Shown here: piece after piece, positions 58,259-64,000 of the stretch
How positions within the stretch are numbered: the first letter of the stretch is position 1
Layout: each line of letters opens with the position of its first letter
Assembly (NCBI GenBank): GCA_003999685.1
Contig: CP021224.1
Span: forward strand, 2,728,001-2,792,000
Direction of reading: 5' to 3'
From: Taiwanofungus camphoratus
Taxonomy: Eukaryota; Basidiomycota; Agaricomycetes; Polyporales; Taiwanofungaceae
DNA: 64,000 nt
Translations under genes and position numbers: made by a program
Notes under the pieces: model-generated
Told to the model about the DNA's origin: nothing
The model's database searches: none
Seen by the model: only the letters and a program-made list of their open reading frames with translations

Positions 58259-58733
58259 TTTATCAGAAAAGGTCGTCGGGAAAAATAGTTAGTAATAACA
58301 TGTTACAAAAGACAGAGAAACGCCCTTCCAATGCGTGTGCTGCAGAGCTGGATAGTTGAGCCTTCGCGGCTTGAGAAGGCCAGACGCAGTGATACGATAA
58401 GATAAGATGGAAAGATCTAATCTCTCGAGCGTTGCTAACTTGAGTTGCCATTGTTACGAGGACCACAAGGTTCCATATATTGTCCTCCTGCTTTGTCTCC
58501 AAAGTTTGCAACTCGCATGCCCTCTTCCTTCTGCAAACAGCTCTATTGACTTTGATTGACCAATGACCAATCACAATGACTTGTTTGTTGTGGCCCATGT
58601 GCTCCCCAGCCGGCATAGACGAATACGGATCCGAGTTGCTTTGCTGGAAGAATAGATATTTGTCTTTCTAGACCTTTGGGCTTTGTGGTGGTTCAAAATG
58701 TCAAAGTTGGTCTCGACGGTCTCCCGGCTTGGG
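58259..58733. promoter_or_regulatory. Divergent promoter region between the BTB and secreted-protein genes
   Basis: The interval between the two starts (BTB at 58258, secreted protein at 58925) contains the promoters of both genes. No coding sequence was recognised. Confidence 0.4.
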
Positions 58734-58740
58734 TATATAA
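58734..58740 (+). promoter_or_regulatory. TATA box of the secreted-protein gene
   Basis: TATATAA lies 191 bases before the ATG at 58925, followed by a pyrimidine-rich leader. Confidence 0.55.
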
Positions 58741-58924
58741 GCATCAATTTCTTCCATCATCATCTCCCCCACTTTGCTAAGACCACTGTTCTTCACTTGT
58801 GCCCGAGCAGTGCTCGTTGATCTCCTTCCTTCAAGTTTATTGAATCTTGCACTTGGTTGCATTCCGCTCTCTGTTCATCAACATTCACGCACTTTCAGCA
58901 CAAGTGTTCTCCTTCACTTTCAAG

Positions 58925-60184
58925 ATGGTTCAGCTTTCCACAACCTTCCTTCTTGTTCTTTCCGCCGTTGCAGTTCATGTACACGGTCTACCCTTCACGA
59001 AACGTATCGCTCAAACCATTTCCGCTTCCACCCAACAATGGGAGCAAGCTTGCGTAAGTTTTGGGCGTTTCCCAAACCGCATCAGTCTCACCTCTACTTG
59101 TGCGTTATGTACAGGACGCCGCTGGTGGAGGCCAGCAATGCAACACTATCTCGGTCAACTCATTCTCCACTCTACTCGCAGCTGCCGGGCCTTGTGATCA
59201 GCAGAACGCTGCGGACACCATGATCAATCTGGCCAAGCAACTTAACAACAACGCTCAGATGATCACGTTTGCGCAGATATTTGCGCAGCAGCCGCGCAAC
59301 TCGGTGAGATCTGCACATTGAAACCGCTCTTAAATATGCTTACTTTTGATTCTGTATCGTAGCCAACGTCTCAGGCTGTGCCTTATTGCCAGTCTGCCCC
59401 CAACAATACGGAGCTCAATGGTCTATTTCAGTGTCAGTTCCAGAGCGCCAATGAGCAGACGTTCGTAGGAGGCCTATCTGCTGGATCGTCTGGTACCATT
59501 CCCTTTGGAATGTCGTCTCCAGTATCCCCAGCTGGATCTTGTCCCGCCAACCCATCTGGCCCTATTCCTGATGGTCAGCAGCTCGTCGACATCACACAGA
59601 ACCCGGGCGTCGGTTCCACTGGTACCGGTGCTGGTAACAACACTGCAAGCGGTGTTGCATCCGGCACTTCCTCCGCCTCTGCGACTGTCTCGGCTTCTGC
59701 TTCCGAACCCTCTGCCACGGAAGACTCATGTGATGATGGTGAGGATGGGGCTGCTACCTCCTCGGTTGCCATTACTACCTCAGCGGCTTCTCCCTCTACT
59801 TCCGCATCTGCACCAACCAGCAGCAGCAGCAGCAGCAGCGGCGGCTTCCTGTTGCAGAACGGACAGGATGCCCAGAAACTCAATGGACAGTTTGCGAGTC
59901 TCACTAACAGCTCGAGCTGCAATGGTTAGTACCAGTTCATCCTTTAGGAGTCCTGTTGATCTCAAATCTCCTTTGCAGAGGGCGACAATGCCTGCGTTGG
60001 GGGCGGTTTCGCGCAATGTGTCGGTGGGCAATACGTTGTCGAAGGATGCGCTTCCGGTTTGAGCTGCTTTGCGCTCCCGCTGGTCAACAAACAGGGAACT
60101 TCGCTCGCGTGCACGACTCAGTCCGACGCGCTTTCCCGCATTCAGGCTACAGGTGCCCAGGGAGGCATCGCTGGTAGCAACTGA
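58925..60184 (+). CDS. Secreted Ser/Thr-rich protein with a Cys-rich, CBM19-like C-terminal module
   Basis: Four exons (58925-59053, 59115-59303, 59363-59924, 59979-60184) give 361 residues. A signal peptide (MVQLSTTFLLVLSAVAVHVHG) is followed by a likely Lys-Arg processing site. Next is a conserved domain with paired cysteines (QCNTISVNSFSTLLAAAGPC, VPYCQSAPNNTELNGLFQCQ). A long Ser/Thr/Ala-rich, probably O-glycosylated linker includes a run of serines from an AGC repeat. The C-terminal module has ACVGGGFAQCVGGQYVVEGC and LSCFALPL, a cysteine pattern resembling chitin-binding CBM19 modules. It is probably exported to the cell wall or medium. The CBM19 match is tentative, and no enzyme active site is seen. 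Confidence 0.78.
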
Positions 60185-60748
60185 TTACTTTGAAGTTCTT
60201 CCGGTGAATCAAAGTCTGAAGTCTCCTGTATCACTGGCTGGTATACAATCGCTTGCTGTGACCTCGTACATGTGGCAAATGTATATTAACATTATCACGC
60301 CCATCTAGTTAATGATTGCTATTATTTCGTGACTGTCTAATTCTAAGCTAGTTCAACAATTTTCCAGAAAGCCTTTGAGTTTGCAGTAGGTATAAGGGAA
60401 ATCTGCAGCAGTAAAGGTCACCACCCTGATGTGCCGATCTTCGTCGCAAGGATGACACTCATCTCTTTGTAATTTGCCTGAGCAGCAGCGGATGAGCAAG
60501 ATCCAAGGATGTAAGGTAATGAATAATTATGAATTGTGAATCGAATTTTGAATAATGTTATGTCACATAGTCAAATTGTGTGAGCTGAAAGCATGATGCA
60601 TGAAATTACATTGGGAATACATTCGTAAGCACCCAGAGGCAAAGCATCATGCACATTAGCATAGTGTATGTGGAACGGACCGCAATAGAAAATGGACGAT
60701 GCGAAGAATTTAGTAGCCAGGAGTGTCACCTAACAAACTCACGTAGAG
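60185..60748. other. Convergent spacer
   Basis: Between the ends of the secreted-protein gene and the next minus-strand gene. No gene was recognised; sequence near 60500-60620 is AT-rich. Confidence 0.4.
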
Positions 60749-62188
60749 CTACGGGAGCCTCGACATTCCATTCACACTGCTAGTCCCGCTCAACCCTAGA
60801 GCACCGGACGTAGAACCAATACTAGAGACACTGAACGACGATCTGCTCGTTAGAGTAGGGCGAGCAGATCCCCCGGGAAGTAAAGATGGAGATTGTGCCA
60901 GTACGTTACGATACGACTGCGTCGATGAACCGTGGGACGACCAAAACGCGTCATACGTAAGCCCCGAACCAGAGCTTGTGAGTGAAGCAGACGAGGTCTG
61001 GTAAGCGACTGGTGTAGGGAGTGGTAGTGACGTTGACGGCATCGAGTGGGTGGCGCCAGCAGAAGGGTCGAACTGGGAATGTGTTTGTGTTTGTGGGAAC
61101 AGCTGAGAGGGATATGGAGGATATACCGTTTCTCGACGCTGAGATGGAGGACCCGTGTGACTGCTGTTGGATGGTGTACTACTAAATTGAGAAAATGGTG
61201 GGTTATGTGTTGGCGGAGGGGGTATTGTCTCTTGTCTGGAAGGAAAAGAGGAGCCTTCGTTGACGTCGTGACTGACGGACCTCGGTGTTGAACTGGGCCG
61301 GTAGTTGGAGGCAATTGCCGATGGAGGGACTTGATGTGAGGCTAATGGATGTGGCACAACAGTAGCAGTTTTTTCATCTTGTCCCGCTTGCAGGGGCAAA
61401 AGTTCATTGTTGCGATGATGGGAGCCTCGGACAAAGGTGAGAGGGTCATTCATGATAGTGTCTCCGTTCGTGGGCGATGTAACCGTGCTGTACACTTTAA
61501 TGAAGTCAACAAATGTGATTCTTTATAGGGTACAAGAGCCTACTTGCGGCATGCACAACGCTTGAGGACGAGTCTTGTATTCCCGACCCAGAATGGCCAT
61601 TGATGTGATCGCTGTTCAAAATCTGCTCACTGGTGTTCATGTCCTGTTCCAGCTTGCCTTCGGTCAGAGAAGCGTACGGGACCGATGTAGATGTGGAGGC
61701 TACAATGAGACTAGCTGTATGTGCATTGTTGACCCGACGTCCGCCAGTAGAGATCGAAGGTGGTGGGCGATGCATTTGAGTGTGACGGAAGTAGAGGTTC
61801 TCGACCTCATTAAGATTTTGTCTTTGCTGGATATATTGTTTCAGTATCTTCATATATCATTAATCAGAGCAACAATGTAGAACCCACCCAGCCATGTTCT
61901 ACTTTTAGTTTCGCGTATTGAAGACGGAGACGAAGCTGGCCGCAGAGCTATATAATGTCACGGTTAGACAGAGTAAATTTTAGGGGCGAGGTCGAGGTAA
62001 GTCAATTGATATGATGCAAGAAACATCCAAGTGCAGCCGGAATAAAACCGAGCGGCACGAGAAAAAAGGAGACATGTACGAACATAGTTTGCTCTTGCCC
62101 TGTCTGGGGTGAGCCTGCGGCGTTTCTGGTCAACCTGAAATACGCTTGTCTGAGGAAATGGCGCGGAGTCGGCCATAGATGCGGACAA
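60749..62188 (-). CDS. Conserved basidiomycete protein of unknown function
   Basis: About four exons on the minus strand. The first (from 62188 or the Met at 62176) has FQVDQKRRRLTPDRARANYV. A short second exon, near 61948-61890, reads LCGQLRLRLQYAKLKVEHGW. The third (about 61829-61556) starts QRQNLNEVENLYFRHTQMH. The last (61497-60749) is Ser/Pro/Thr-rich and looks disordered. The joined N-terminal part forms a compact, charged helical motif that spans two introns, a strong sign that it is real. The basic KRRR run could be a nuclear signal. A regulatory role is possible, but I do not recognise the family and give no function. Confidence 0.65.
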
Positions 62189-63700
62189 AGTGGGTGTCAG
62201 GAGAAACGGGAGGCCGCTGTGAGCACTTGGCCCGGTGAGATGACTCTTGAGTTAGTTAGCACGCGGGCGGTAATTGCCCTGCAAAAACACCTCGATTCAG
62301 GCGGGCGTGTCTTGTCACCTGATTTGCCGATCGGCTTGTCATATGATACAACCGCGAATCCCGAGCGTACGAGCAAGGCATGTACTTCCTGAATATTTTG
62401 AAAAGGTTCGCAAGTTCATGAGTATACGTAAACCAGGAATCCGCATCGCAGCATGTTGATGAAGCCGTAAATCGTCAATTCTTGCTTGTGTTTAATGTAT
62501 CCTGAGAAAAGCAAAAAGCTTTCATCCCATGGCCGCCTAATTATCGAGCATCGGAATGCATCTGGCGACGGGAATCAAAACTTCAAATAGTCCTTGGTGA
62601 GTAACGTCAAATATTGTTAGTGAGGCGATGCCTCAGGGCGCCTTCTTTGACCCAGACTCTAGATCAGAGTTGATTACTCAAGCTTACGACTGAAATGGAT
62701 TGATATCTCGCCGTTGAGACAAATACCAGATTCAACTTCACTTCCCCACACGAACGTGCAGAGAATTATCTGCAATTGTTATGTTAAAACATTATATATC
62801 AAGACTGTCACCGTGAAGGAATACATTGACTATAAAGCGCATACTACAATGGTATATATTGCATCTTACCACGGTGACCATTCTCCAACATCAGCCTTGT
62901 CGTTACCACAGTACCTGTCCTCTTCGACTTCTTGATAAGTCCATGCAATGCTGATTTCTCGGTCACCAGCTGTATAGGGCCCACATGTCCTTATTGCTAA
63001 ATTGCATTTTCCTGTTGCTCCCTGAACTGACTTCATGTAGGACTTGCTCTCCAGCCCAAGTGAGAAGGTTAATTCATCTTTCCACAGTTGAATCTTGTTA
63101 ATGGCAGTCTGAACATTGCAAATTTGGTGAGCGCCTGAACATAGTAGGATTCACGATGCAAAGCAAGGGTAATTCAGTCGTTCCAGAATAACTACGGTTT
63201 GTCATACAAATCAGACACAAGCAACATTGAGTTTCAAATCGCAGCATGCAGATCCGTTTCCACCCCAGTAAGCGAGAAAATGAGCTATTATGATGTTCGC
63301 TCACCCCAGGGACGCTTGCAGCATCGTCAATTCGACTCTCAAGGATGTCCCTAATACACGCAGAGTCGTTTATGCCGAATTAGACTGTCACGAGGTGTTA
63401 GGAATGCAACTAGTCCACATCACTAGTCGAAACCGCATCTCGATCGTCAGTAACGTTCAATACAAAATACCGGCTTGGTCGATTCGTACCGCAGCGTGCG
63501 CAGGCCACCAGTGGACTCGTTGAAGACACATCTCATTATTCTGATCAGCTTCGCTGTCCACAGATGATTTCCAACGTATTCGTCAAAACTACGGAGCACG
63601 TTATATATATGGCATCATGCTACAGCGTTACTATACAGAGTTCAATTAACCGCAGATGCTAATATATGTGCGTCCTTGCCAAGAATAAGAAGGTGACCCC
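62189..63700. other. Gene-poor stretch before the Con-6 gene end
   Basis: About 1.5 kb with only short, unsupported open frames. It includes the promoter side of the unknown-function gene at its left end. Confidence 0.4.
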
Positions 63701-63980
63701 TCACAAAGCACCCTTGTCTCCTAGGACATCGCGGGCGTGCTCTTTGGCCTGCTGGCTGACGTTCGGGTCTACATGAAGATCAATCAAGGAGTCAGACGAT
63801 GCGAATACTATGCTAACTCTTCATTGTTGCCTTATATCCGGCGTTGACGCGTGTTTCATCTTTGTCCTCATTGTAGCCCTGACGGGTCCGCTGCGTCTCG
63901 GGTTCTCTCTCGAGTTCGTCAATGGCTTGACGAGCATGCTCCTTTGCCTCGTCAGAGACTCGAGGATTGTGAGTGGCCGC
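63701..63980 (-). CDS. Con-6 family (conidiation-specific protein 6-like), partial
   Basis: The last two exons on the minus strand: 63980-63818 and 63768-63701, split by a 49-bp intron. They encode two Con-6 repeats, THNPRVSDEAKEHARQAI and NPNVSQQAKEHARDVL, ending DKGAL and stop. The acceptor AG at 63982-63981 shows that more exons lie beyond the window. Con-6 proteins are small, hydrophilic and abundant in spores or under stress in fungi; their molecular role is not well known. Confidence 0.85.
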
Positions 63981-64000
63981 CTAAATCTCCGAATATAAGC

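Overview
The window looks like part of a nuclear genome of a mushroom-forming basidiomycete (Agaricomycetes). Genes are broken by many short GT-AG introns of about 50-70 bases. There are fungal-type FunK1 kinases, a GATOR2/SEAC subunit of the Rtc1/WDR24 type, a Con-6 family protein, an OPT oligopeptide transporter and a mitochondrial class-2 dihydroorotate dehydrogenase. No bacterial operon, rRNA, CRISPR array, retroelement or virus-like element was recognised. Exon limits were read by eye from splice sites, reading phase and protein continuity, so some may be a base or a few codons off.

Left part (1-32 kb): housekeeping genes alternate with a duplicated accessory gene set. In order: a five-exon PX-domain protein (349-1183); a broken FunK1 kinase copy carrying a small TA-flanked inverted-repeat transposon; a BTB gene fragment joined to that kinase at the catalytic HRD motif; a nearly whole second FunK1 with one in-frame stop; a decayed F-box-like gene; Rtc1/WDR24 (9532-14213); a GH16 Crh-type cell-wall glycosidase (minus) sharing a short promoter region with a leucine-rich-repeat protein (plus); an intact FunK1 (minus, 19562-22271); then three more members of the F-box-like family in direct orientation (24.5-30.6 kb). 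The last two are a recent duplication that includes the promoter, with two copies of a tRNA-derived SINE-like repeat between them.

Right part (32-64 kb): mostly conserved genes. A dynamin-like GTPase with an internal 117-bp coding duplication; a WSD1-type O-acyltransferase (minus); an importin-beta of the Kap123/importin-4 type (minus); an intron-bearing tRNA-Leu(AAG); an OPT transporter (minus); dihydroorotate dehydrogenase (minus); an intact BTB gene (minus) divergent from a secreted Ser/Thr-rich protein with a Cys-rich C-terminal module; a conserved protein of unknown role (minus); and the last two exons of a Con-6 gene (minus) cut by the window edge.

The most unusual part is the FunK1/BTB/F-box-like island in the first 31 kb: signalling and putative ubiquitin-adaptor families duplicated, recombined into each other and decaying next to each other, beside stable housekeeping genes.
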